DNA from: Onthophagus taurus
Taxonomy: Eukaryota; Arthropoda; Insecta; Coleoptera; Scarabaeidae
DNA: 64,000 nucleotides
Direction: 5' to 3'
Assembly (NCBI RefSeq): GCF_036711975.1
Contig: NC_091972.1
Coordinates: 16,001,001-16,065,000, forward strand
Under the pieces are notes generated by a model, which did no database searches, had not been told where the DNA came from, and saw nothing but the letters and a program-made list of their open reading frames with translations. Position numbers and translations under genes: made by a program. Shown in pieces: positions 13,001 to 22,300 of this stretch (its first letter is position 1; the number at the start of each line of letters is the position of its first letter).

Positions 13001-13757
13001 CCCCAATATAGATATGAATGGGAAAGTAAGTTATTATTAAAAAAATATTTTTTTTTGTTATAAATATTTTTTATTTAGCTACATTAGAGCATATGCAAGT
13101 TGTTGAAACGATAGCGGACGATACTTTAATATTTTTGCAAACGCACAAAAGAATTTGGCCGGCTAGTCAAAGAGATTGTTTGTTTTGGTCGCATTTAAGG
13201 ATGATGCCCAATGATCAGGACTCGGAAGGACCATGTGTGTGGGCTGTTGTTAATCATTCGACTGAATTACCTGATTTTCCGGTAAGTTTGATGGACCAAA
13301 GTATAATATTTTTTGATAAAAAAATCATTAAATATCTTTTTTTGTACATTCTTTGTCGCAGGACTTGAATTATTCATGAGAATAAAATTATCAAATTAAT
13401 TATTAAATATTAATGTTTCATCAATTTCTTTTTATTAGGCCAACACAGGAAAGTGTTTACGATTAACTGTAACAGTAACACTTCTTGCCCAAACACGGAT
13501 AGATCCTCCAAAGGATGGTTCGCCAATTACAAGAGATAATATTTCTTGTAAAATTACATATTGTTCTCAAGGTAATTTATATTGACTTTAAATTTTTTTG
13601 ATTAAAATTTATCTTTTATAACAATTTAGTAAATCCTGGTGGGTGGGCACCAGCTTCTGTATTAAGAGCAGTGTACAAAAGAGAATATCCAAAGTTTTTG
13701 AAACGATTCACGGCGTACGTCATAAATCAGACTAAAAATAAGCCGATAATGTTTTAG
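4090..13757 (+). CDS. Cert: Ceramide transfer protein (CERT; PH-FFAT-START)
   Basis: Eight exons join in frame to 566 codons: 4090-4299, 4425-4541, 4839-5106, 5157-5389, 12617-13025, 13079-13281, 13439-13571, 13630-13757, all with GT-AG introns. CERT moves ceramide from ER to trans-Golgi without vesicles. The PH domain (about residues 17-115, '[20 protein letters not shown]') binds PI4P on the Golgi. It is followed by the serine-repeat motif '[13 protein letters not shown]', the phosphorylated autoinhibitory site in the family. Coiled-coil segments follow. An FFAT motif near residues 286-293 ('DEFYDAVE') binds ER VAP. A START domain fills about 330-566, with '[13 protein letters not shown]' and '[14 protein letters not shown]' close to vertebrate CERT, and the protein ends 'NKPIMF'. 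Length is slightly under the family's usual 600. The start has no in-frame ATG upstream in the exon. Intron 4 (5390-12616) is unusually long and full of transposon relics. Confidence 0.93.
5390..6700. other. Start of CERT intron 4, nothing recognised
   Basis: AT-rich intronic sequence without a frame I recognise. Open stretches here are short, low-complexity and unsupported by splice phase. 6600-6705 may be the 5' flank of the mobile ORF relic that follows. Confidence 0.5.
6706..7615 (+). pseudogene. Relic of a widespread arthropod mobile-ORF family of unknown function
   Basis: Several frames together follow a repeated protein known from many insect assemblies as an uncharacterised multicopy ORF. 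The blocks seen are '[20 protein letters not shown]' (6760-6820), '[20 protein letters not shown]' (7060-7125), '[20 protein letters not shown]' (7160-7220), '[20 protein letters not shown]' (7275-7340) and '[20 protein letters not shown]' (7453-7515). There are stops at about 6886 and 7344. A deletion near 7425 removes the part between the 'LSEAKLKET' and '[11 protein letters not shown]' blocks. The family's job is unknown to me; its dispersed, decayed copies point to mobility. Here it is a passenger in CERT intron 4. Confidence 0.65.
7616..9370. other. CERT intron 4, mostly unassigned; possible LINE scrap near 8945-9130
   Basis: No gene recognised. 7846-8130 and 8145-8336 have modest open frames with no similarity I can name. 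At 8950-9115 the plus strand reads '[26 protein letters not shown]'-like text. This weakly resembles the YADD...EWC region of Jockey-group reverse transcriptases, and I would not rely on it. Confidence 0.35.
9371..10160 (+). pseudogene. Degenerate LINE reverse-transcriptase C-terminal region (plus strand)
   Basis: The blocks '[16 protein letters not shown]' (degraded YADD motif, 9495 on), '[15 protein letters not shown]' (9577-9620) and '[14 protein letters not shown]' (9680-9720) are the standard order of RT palm to thumb in RTE/L2-like LINEs. They are followed near 9965-10010 by '[14 protein letters not shown]', the common LINE C-terminal 'RW.GHV.RM' motif. Frame changes and stops show that it is dead. 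It ends against an oppositely oriented LINE. Confidence 0.7.
10094..10880 (-). pseudogene. RTE-like LINE reverse-transcriptase fragment (minus strand)
   Basis: Minus strand, 5' to 3' from about 10880: '[12 protein letters not shown]' (degraded 'IDL.KAFD'), '[16 protein letters not shown]' at about 10565-10515, a degraded YADD, '[20 protein letters not shown]' then '[15 protein letters not shown]' (10470-10340), and '[14 protein letters not shown]' (10300-10260). This is the RT 3-7 region of RTE-type LINEs. It is broken by stops and a frameshift near 10480. It abuts the plus-strand LINE above, so two separate insertions met tail to tail in CERT intron 4. Confidence 0.72.
11303..11345 (+). promoter_or_regulatory. 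Putative internal CERT core promoter (TATA boxes)
   Basis: Inside intron 4 a perfect TATAAAAG lies at 11305-11312, with a second TATAAAG at 11326-11332. A GC-richer segment follows (two 'gcgcg' runs at 11332-11356) that stands out from the AT-rich intron. Transcription would be expected to start about 30 bp downstream, near 11335-11360. From there to 11594 the sequence contains no ATG, as expected of a real 5' leader, and the first ATG opens the short exon at 11595. This is predicted from sequence only. Confidence 0.5.
11595..11651 (+). CDS. Cert: Putative alternative first coding exon of CERT (START-only isoform)
   Basis: ATG at 11595 opens 19 codons ('[19 protein letters not shown]') ending at a strong donor, GTGAGT at 11652. 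Its phase is 0, identical to that of the regular exon 4 donor at 5390, so it splices in frame to the exon starting at 12617. The product would be about 309 residues: this basic leader, the FFAT motif and the whole START domain, without the PH domain, the serine-repeat motif or the coiled coil. Such a protein could bind VAP and ceramide but would lack Golgi targeting. The ATG-free leader and TATA box upstream support it. It could still be a chance combination; RNA evidence is needed. Confidence 0.5.
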
Positions 13758-14640
13758 CAGTAAGGTCAGGGTTTAAGTGATAATTAAAAAAAGAAGGTTT
13801 TTTATATTCACTGTTTTTTTTTTATTTTTAATTTTTTGACTATTAATTAGCTGTGGTTAAACACCCTTCCAAACGTTACTACTGTTTTATTTTATTTTTT
13901 TATTATATTAATATATATTATATATTATTATTAAAAAACATGCTACAAGTTTTTAAGGAAAATTGTTTGATTATTCAAAAATATGCGAATTATCTCCGTC
14001 CTTTTTGTTATTTCTTTTTAAATTTTTATTGATTTTTTTTAATGATTTATAAGTAACCACGAAAACTACCTCAGTTCTCTATAAAAATAATCGACATCGA
14101 ATTTTTATTTCACAAAAAAAAAATTGTTTTGGTCATCAAGAAAATTAGATAATTAAAATTAATTATTAAAAATAAAAAAATAAACTATATTTAAAAGGGC
14201 CTTAATGTGTGATGTTATTAAAAAATTAGTTAATTTATCTAATAAAAAATATATATGCAATGTTTGTGCAATGTTGTTTAAGCTTTTAAAATTTTAAAGT
14301 ATTAATTCTTGAGCACCAATTATTACTAAAATAATTGAAGCCCTTGGTGTAAAAAGATTTAAATTTATATTTTTATCATCCCATCTTTGTTTATTAAACA
14401 ATCTTAAATGGAAGACCATTAGAAATTGTTTATTAAGTTATGTAAATCAGATTATGTTTAATTAAGATTTTACAATTATTGAAGTTTTCGAAATTTAATA
14501 TTCTCTTGTTTCCTATGAGATATTACCTCCTTAACGTCTAGATGAACTTAATGTTTTTGATTAGTAAGAATTTACATTCTGTTGTTATTAAAATTGTCAC
14601 TATTAAATTTTTGGTCCTCTACTCAATGGTACATTTTATT
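13758..14640 (+). other. CERT 3' UTR and downstream AT-rich sequence
   Basis: Follows the CERT stop at 13757. Candidate polyadenylation signals (AATAAA) lie at about 14167, 14176 and 14240. The stretch is strongly AT-rich with poly-T runs; no frame of interest. Confidence 0.5.
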
Positions 14641-14960
14641 TTGATATTCACACAGAAACGCATACGCTTGGCGAACGTAGCCACCGTGGCGGAGAGGAAC
14701 TCGACGTCAAGATCGTCCCATGCCTTCTAAAGGGCTGCAGACTGTCGAGATTCTTGTAGGGAGTAGCACAGATCTTGCTCTTAATGACCGACCTCACGTA
14801 AAAATCGAGGAAGTCCTGTTGGAATGTCCTTTGAAATGAGACTGACTCCAAGGAAGTACTTCCTTCATCAGAATCGCATCAAGGTATTTCTGGGAGTTGA
14901 TCTTGACCCCTTGATTGATCCATAAAAATCAGAGATGTCTTCCCAGTCGAAGTCACTCTG
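14640..14960 (-). pseudogene. Tc1/mariner transposase C-terminal relic
   Basis: Read on the minus strand from about 14935, the text 'GVKINSQKYLDAILMKEVLPW' (split over a frame change) is followed by a degraded 'FQQD', then 'ICATPYKNLDSL' and finally 'AWDDLDVEFLSATVATFAKR', the usual last helix of mariner-type transposases. Frames shift at least twice. The DDE residues cannot be followed across the breaks. No terminal repeats were found at its edges. Confidence 0.6.
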
Positions 14961-15039
14961 GTCCAAACCATTATGTATCTGCAGAAAGATCATTGATTGT
15001 CTGAAATAATAATATGGATCTTGTCGTCTTCCTCAAGTT

Positions 15040-15920
15040 GATAATTGATTGAATTATAAAAGTTGTGAGACCAAAAGCAGGATAATCAACAGATAACGAA
15101 GTAGCAACAAGATAGCGGACAATGACGATGATTTGCAACGATTAGTCCATCAGTTCAACATCAGTGGCAAACGACATAATATGAAGATATGAAAACAAAA
15201 ACCTAATTGTATCGTGATAATTAAAGAATCAACACGTAAGATACAAATGGACGATGCAATAATAGAACAGGTGATGCGCTATAAATACTTTGATGTTGAC
15301 ATAAGGAGTAACCAGAATATTGTCGAAAACACAAGAACCCAAACTGTAAGAGCAATATTTAAAGCATATACAAGGTCATCCACGACGACCGTCCATTACA
15401 ACTATATAGAGAATCAACAAATGAAGTGGGGGTTTGAAAATTTGTGTACTTATAATGTTGCTACGATCTCTTTAACTAAAATATGTTCATTTTCTGATTA
15501 CTTGTAGTTACACCGGAAGTGGTGTCAATTTTCATATTTCAAATGGAACACCCTGTATTTTATTACATTTTTGAAACCTTTGTTCAATTTTAGGCTAATT
15601 ATATGTTATATACCCTATAACTAAGTTGAGTCATTTTAGAGATATTAATTTTTTTTAAATAATTTAATTATCGTCGTGGATGACTTTGTATAAAATCGGT
15701 GTTGATATCGAAACTAAAACAGAAACGAAAAGAACAAAGCAGAAAGCAAAGGCAACTGAAATGAAGGTGCACAGAAAGATATTGGACGTGACACTGAGAA
15801 ATAGATAAACTAGTAAATGAATCAGGAAAAAATGTAATGTACATACAAGTCGTGGTCAAGTGATATTATTAGACAAGAAAAAGGAAATGGAAGGAGCAAA
15901 TAGAGAGAATGGATGAGGAC
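15040..15920 (+). pseudogene. RTE-like LINE relic split by a terminal-inverted-repeat insertion
   Basis: 15214-15375 reads 'IIEQVMRYKYFDVDIRSNQN', the thumb block 'EQ.MKFKYLGV.I.S.G' of RTE LINEs, then 'QTVRAIFKAYTR' (usual 'QV.KA......IYKT'). The next LINE block, 'KTETKRTKQKAKATEMKVHRK' (15710-15775, usual 'T.....TAEMK.LRKI'), resumes only after the inverted-repeat segment 15367-15692. The C-terminus runs to about 15920 with stops. The order and spacing indicate one LINE copy later opened by a small insertion. Confidence 0.6.
15367..15692. mobile_element. Small non-autonomous element with 22-bp terminal inverted repeats
   Basis: 15367-15388 and 15671-15692 are inverted copies of one another with a single mismatch; the shared core is GTCATCCACGACGA. 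The enclosed 280 bp contain no coding sequence that I recognise. They include an 'ACACCCTGTAT' motif near 15550, similar to the termini of other TA-flanked elements in this window. I could not define a target duplication, because the LINE coding sequence at the left edge may itself be part of the repeat. A local inverted duplication remains possible. Confidence 0.5.
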
Positions 15921-16099
15921 CCAAAGAGATGCATCTAAAGTTGGTTATCGTCGTCTGCATAATGAAAAGATGCAAGACAAACAGGGACTATGCCTAGTCG
16001 AACAAAGAAGAAGATTGATGTTGTTGCATGTTTTATTTGGTTGTTTTTGGAGGCGGTCAGTAATATTGTGCATTCGAGTCAAAATTATAGTCTAATTAT

Positions 16100-17989
16100 T
16101 ATATAATATCATCTTTAGTTTCGCTTTCAATTTCCAAGTTTACCAAATTGGCTTCTTATATTTCTGCCTAAAATTTTAATCGATTTTTTTCCTCTTCCCA
16201 AAACAACATGATAGTTATAGATGAAAATGGAAATCAAACCTGACTAAAACTGAACACATGTTCAAATAAAACTGTTTTGGTTTATGACACATACTATTTA
16301 TAAATAATGGTTATAAAGAAGCAGCTATATATAAATTGTCGAATTTAATTCATTTCTCAGTGTCAATATTGTATCTCTTGCCTCCTTCCTGTTCAGAAAT
16401 AATGAGCAATTGTGGTTATCTATCTCGTCAACCACATCTTTCAAGGTCTTCATACTTTAGGGACTAGCTCTGTTTTTTCATTTCTCCTGTTCATATTTTT
16501 TCTTCCCACTTCTGTTCCTATAGATAACAATCCATAGGAATGACAACATCCAACTTTCATGTCAAAAAGATTATGTGGTCTTTTTGCGAGTCGCCTGGTG
16601 CCTGGTTTTTGTGTTTGGATTTTCTCTGCCAATCTTTCCTCACCCATTCTTTCAACATGATCCCTCTAGTATTTTCTCTTCGATCTTGTCCATCTGACCA
16701 CATCCTGTACCTCGCACATTTCGCGGATTTCTCGTTTATTGCCCTGTTTCGCAGGCTTAAGCCTGTAATAGTCTTAGCGTTCTCATCTCTGTGACTCACA
16801 TGCCTTGTTTGGTTGTTATTGGCTTAGCTGCGTATGTTAGCAATGGTCATACACAGGTTTTAGAGATCTTTAATTTGCTTTTTACCGTCATGTGTTAGTT
16901 TCACCATATGATGTCCCGTAGGCAACCAGATATTACTGTGGCTTTGGTTGCTTGTGGTTTCATCTTTCAAGATGTCACAAGCAATTTAGCCACAAAAGTA
17001 TCAAATGTCAAATATTTTATAATTAAATGGTAATAACTCAAAACCCGCTGCATTCTTGACTACAAAGTTCGCGTTTCCCAATATAAGATATAACTTTCAT
17101 TCAGTTTCATCAGTTTCTAACATAACTTTCGAATCGGGTTCGTTCTTACGAAATGATTCCTAAACATAATCTTATTAATCATCAGATACAACCTTAAACC
17201 CATACACATAAGATGGATTTCAACAAATAAAGCATAAAGCGAGGTTGAGGTATCTCCATATTATCTAAGGTGATTTAGGTAGTACTAGTAGTTTTTTTAT
17301 TTCTGAATGTTTTTGTTCTCTAAAAAAAAATTGTTTCTATTTACACCAAGGGCTTTAATTTGACTTGCAAAATTGTTTTTATAAAGTGTTACAATTGAAT
17401 TAAAATATTTAATTGTAGCAATTTGTAAATAGTTTGGAATATTAAAATCAAAAATTACAATTGAATATGATTTTATAAAAATAAAAAGAATATTGATGTT
17501 GACTTCACGAAATGTTTTTTTTATTTAAATGATATGTGTAAATAAAAGAATATATCTATATAAAGAAAGAAATTAATTAATTATGTATATGTACGCTACC
17601 GTCCAGAAATATTTGAACCAAAAAAAATTAAATAAAAGTAAAAGAAATTATTATTTATAGTAAAAATGATAAATAAAAGTTGTTCAAATATAAATAGGGG
17701 GTAGTTTGTGTGTAGATTTTCGTTTTGGTTCGTAAAAACCAAAAAACCTATATCTTTTAAAAAAAATAATGAGGGATATAAAAAATGAGAATTTTTGATA
17801 TTGCTTGTAGATGTTGTAAAAATCATTTTGATAATAAAAACTATTATTTACATTTATTGTTATGAATTTGCTACAAAAACCATAACTATTTATTTATCCA
17901 GTTGAAATTTGATACAAATTTTAATTTCCATTAAATTATTTTTATTGTTGAAACTTTCGATAATAAATTTAATAATTATTTAAAATTTT
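16100..17989. other. Intergenic, with a weak minus-strand LINE trace at about 16450-16860
   Basis: The minus strand from about 16860 to 16450 encodes pieces such as 'RNRAINEKSAKCARYRM' and 'LKEWVRKDWQRK'. They resemble the basic C-terminal region of endonuclease-RT LINEs, but I could not anchor them to the polymerase motifs. The rest of the interval is AT-rich with no supported feature. 17600-17990 probably contains the 3' UTR of the small secreted-protein gene that ends at 17990. Confidence 0.35.
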
Positions 17990-18317
17990 CTAATGTATTC
18001 CTTCTAATGGCGTAAACGTCTTGTATTGATACAACTTATTATCTCCATATCCATACAAAAGTCTTCCTACACCATTTTTATCGTAATAAGGGTATCTATA
18101 TTTCGGTCTAAAAAAGCAAATTAATTTTTTTTTAAATTTTCTAATCATAATAAATTTACCTTTCAAAATATTGAAAATTAGGTGCTTTTGGCGTTAAAGT
18201 TGCAACCGCAAATTGCACAACAACCATAAAAGCAACCTAAAAAATGTTTTTTAAGCAAAATAAGCCAATATTGATTTATTTACTACACAAACTCACCAAA
18301 TATATTAAAAATTTCAT
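17990..18317 (-). CDS. Small secreted protein, 71 residues, YPYYD/LYGYG type
   Basis: Three exons on the minus strand, 18317-18297, 18236-18160 and 18107-17990, join with correct phases (0, 2) and GT-AG borders to 71 codons. The first 20 or so residues ('MKFLIYLVAFMVVVQFAVA') are a clear signal peptide. The mature part is Tyr-rich: 'RPKYRYPYYDKNGVGRLLYG', then 'YGDNKLYQYKTFTPLEGIH' at the C-terminus. No cysteine is present. I recall similar 'YPYYD..G.G.LLYGYG...LY.Y...SPLEGIH' proteins of unknown function in other insects, so this is probably a conserved orphan family, but the function is not known to me. It is too short per exon to appear as a long ORF. It lies head to head with the next gene. 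Confidence 0.72.
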
Positions 18318-18826
18318 TATTTCTTTTTGAACTTTTACACAGTACTTTTACTTTCACTGGAGTCAATTTCAATACTAACGGCCTGAACTTGACGTAAGAT
18401 TACGTTTTAGTTTGAAAGAGAAAGTTTTTTAGTTCTCCCTCCAGCAAAAAATAGAAAGTCAATGCCATATTAAGTTCTTGAGTATGCATTTTTATATTTA
18501 TTTATTTCTATAATAAACTTAATTTATTGAATCATTAAAGATTAAAAAGATTAAGTCATTAAATTAGTTATTTTGAGTTATTAAAATAAATCTTTATTTA
18601 CTTTTCTTAATTTTTATTGAGATGGTATATTCATTGACATAAAAAATTATCAACAAAATTTCTTTTTTTATTTAAATAACATAAATTGTTGATTACCTAA
18701 CAACCCCACCCAATATAACAACTTTCACTTCGTTTGAATCCGGTCGACCGTTTTAAAACCATTTAATTCATAATGTAAAACACTAAGAAACACGCTAAAG
18801 AAACTATTCTATTCAATTTCACGACA

Positions 18827-19209
18827 ATGAACTTGATGTTTAAGGTAAGCAATTTTTATTTATTTACATTTCTTATAAACATTTAATTTTTATCCCATAG
18901 ATAATTATATTAATTTCCTTATTTTTAATTGTTTCATCAAATCCAATTAATTTGGTGAAAGATCTCGTTCAATTTAACGTTTTCGGGCACCCTTTTCTAC
19001 ACAAAGACTCCAAGTGGGATTTTGATCCAGAAGCGGGACATCGAAGATCGAGGCAATACCAAGAAATTAATGGTTACCATGGAGAAAAAGCCATAGAAAG
19101 ATTGGGTTTGGGAATAGACGGTTATGATTTAGAACGATTAGAGAAGCAACGAGAAAGGGATAAAGGACAATTAGGTGGTGTTAACTACATAACAAAAGAG
19201 TTTTTATAA
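18827..19209 (+). CDS. Small secreted protein, 108 residues, unknown family
   Basis: Two exons: 18827-18844 (ATG plus five codons, donor GTAAGC) and 18901-19209, joined in phase 0. The joined N-terminus 'MNLMFKIIILISLFLIVSSN' is a typical signal peptide; without the first exon the hydrophobic stretch would have no start. The mature chain is charged and hydrophilic: 'FNVFGHPFLHKDSKWDFDPE' near its start, a basic 'RRSRQY' that could be a processing site, then an arginine/lysine/glutamate helix 'LERLEKQRERDKG' and 'NYITKEFL' at the end. No cysteine. I do not recognise the family. An AATAAA at 19263 lies 54 bp after the stop and only 50 bp before the next gene's ATG. Confidence 0.68.
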
Positions 19210-19312
19210 ATTAATTTTGTATAAAATAAGAAATAAATAAGTTTTTGTTTGATCGATAAATCAATAAAGAGTGTTTCATTGTTTTTTGTAGCGATTTTTA
19301 AAAAGGGGTGAA

Positions 19313-22300
19313 ATGGATAATTGCTGTAGTTTTAATTCCATTTTTAGTGGAATTATATCCGAAGAAAGGTAAGTCAATAAAAAAACGATTCGTAAATAAA
19401 ATAACATTTTAATCTTTAGTAGTACTTCATTTGAAGATGACTCGCCATTTATTTGGTTTAAATTGTTAAGAAAAATTAATGACTTTTATTTAGATGCACT
19501 TCATGCGACTTTTAAAGAAAAATGTTACATTTTTGATCCGAAAAAAGTTAATCTTGAAAATGGATTGAATAAAGAAGAGTTTATAAAAGCAATTGATGAA
19601 GTTTTCGGTGAATTTTAATTAATTTTAACAATTTTAATTTAAATAAATTTTTATTTAAGGTGAATCAAAATATACCGCGGAATCAATTGCGATTTTCAAT
19701 GAAATCGATAACAATGAAAAAGGAGAAATAACGTGGGAGGAGTTTTTAGATTTCTCTGAAAAACAACTTCGACATACAGTTGAAGCTAAATTAGTTTTAG
19801 GAGAACCCAAAGTTATTTGTTGTCCTCATTTAAAAGTAAGCAATTTTTTATAGTATTAAACTTTTACAAAATACTTATAAATTCCTCTATTTTTCATATC
19901 TATTTAACTTCCAGCTACTAGTTCAAGAACCATTGAATATTTATGCAGCAATTTTGTACACTTTTTATTTCAGTACCTACTCTTATCTCTTCTACAAATA
20001 AAAATTAACATCTCAACTTTTAGAGGTCTACAGTTTTTCCAAGTTACTAATTTATGTTGTATGAATGTAAGTTATATACAAGCAAATGATCTGATGGAGA
20101 CAGAATCAGGACCATCAAATGCTTGTTTGTAAAAATTATGGGTTAGTTCTAAAACAAGGAAATTGCTTATTCAATAGGGACATCATTGATTGTTCCTTTT
20201 CCTAGATATGTTGCTCCTAAAGAATTAAAAACTAGTTATAGTCATACAAAATGTGCATACAAAAGAAAATATGATGGCCGAAAATGTACGAAACTGCAAC
20301 AGCGTACGGCTAATAATTTTTCTAATTTTGAATTTTGAAAACACCTTTATTTTTATGACTTCAACATTTTGGTTTTATCCGTATCCAGAAATTGCTGCAA
20401 GCTAAATCTGAACTATCGAATAACTCTTTTCAGGACTACAGAATTCTAGACTTTCCAAGTTGTTAGGACGATTTTTAGAGACCTCGACTTTGAGATAATC
20501 CCAGAGAAAAAAATTGGAGAAATCAAATCTGGCGTAACCCATAAATATATTCTCTAAAGCCGGATTTATATTCGTCTGACGTGTCGTGTTGTGACGCGTC
20601 AGAACGGTATCGGTTGAATACATATACTATGGTGAGATTTATATTTGTGTGTCGCAATGTGTTGTGTCGCATCAGCAGCGATCCCGATGTCCGTCAGAGC
20701 AGTGGAGTGGGAAGTGACGCATAACGACAGATCAGACAAGTGTACACCTGTCTTATGACTTGTCAGATTTGCGTTTCTTCTTTCTTTCGATATTAAATTT
20801 AATTACATTTAACATTATCAGCATCGCTCTTAAGCTCTTTAACCAGGCCGTGAAATTCGCCATTAGCCTATCTCTTTCTGTTCACTGGATCTTCTCTCTT
20901 TTACTTTTTTTTAGAAGAGTTGCCAGTACCATAAAATGAATATCTTCTTCATAATTTGAATCAGAAGATTCATGGGAAAACATTATAGACCCACGTATGA
21001 ACTCTCTGAGTGCTACGATTGTATTAATTCAAAATATCGCCAGAGTGCGTCAGAGCACAACATATAAATGTGAACACTAACCATTACGTCAGAGCGCATC
21101 ACGACACAACACGTCAGACAAATATAAATTCGGCTTAAGGGATATCAAGTGACCAGAAAGTTGTGTTGCTCGTCACCCCATCCTGGTGAAACCATTCTCT
21201 AAATGAAGTCCTTCAAGGGTTGGTGTAAAAATATTCTCAATTATGTTCACATATCAATCAAAATTTGCCAAAATCGTACGATATACTACAATGCTGTCAC
21301 ACGATTACTATGATAAGAGCTCTGCTGGATTTTCCATGGATTATGGAGTTACTACAATAACGTAGGTTCTATATCAATGCTCTGTCATTCTGCTAACATG
21401 ATCTCACCAACCCTTCTTTGCTTTTTGGTCCATCTAACAATATCCCGATGTGTGTCTGACGTATTCGTTTCGATGTCCCTTAACGTGTTAAAAGATTTTT
21501 CATCGTTCTTAGTCCGTTGGCCGGTTTTATGTATGTTGTGTTGCTGCTGATCAATTCTTTAATAGTTTCTAGAATGTCTGTCTACATTTCTCTTCATCAA
21601 TAGTTCTAGTACATCAGTAAAGCATCAGTAGCCTCACCTTGTCGAAAGTTTAGGTGAGCTACTTTGTCGAGTGCAATAGATTTTTCTGTGCTCTGAAATA
21701 TGAATATAGTATCGACTGTTGACCAATTTTATCGGAACCCCTGTTGTTCTTCGCTAATTCCTATGTATGACATTTCGTCGCCTATTATACAGAGTGCTCT
21801 AAAATTTTTCTTACAAACTTTTAGGACTTGTAGAGGGGACTAAGTATTTTGATGTGGCAATGATGTTCTGGTAAACTCGCTTCGTCACACCTGGTGTATC
21901 TGCAATCTGTTCTGCAGCGACCACAACCCCAGATCTTCTTTTGTCAGGGGTCAACTCTTCATGTCCAATAGAGTTAAATCCGGAAATCGTGGAGACCATT
22001 GCGATTAGACCACCTTGGCCTACCCATCTTTATCTGATTAGTCGGTCAGATGTTCATGAACATGAAGTGAAAAGAGGGTGCGCCGTCATGCTGAAACCAC
22101 ATGTGTTGACGGACGTTCCAATGCACAGCATCAAACAACACGTCCAATACTTGTTGTAGGAGGTTCAACTAGATAGGGCCCGTTACCCTGGATGGAAAAA
22201 TGTACGGTCCAATCACATGACCATCTAAAATACCTGCCCACACATTGATAACAAATTTATGTTGGAATCCCAAGACACTCGTGGCATGATGGTTTTCGTC

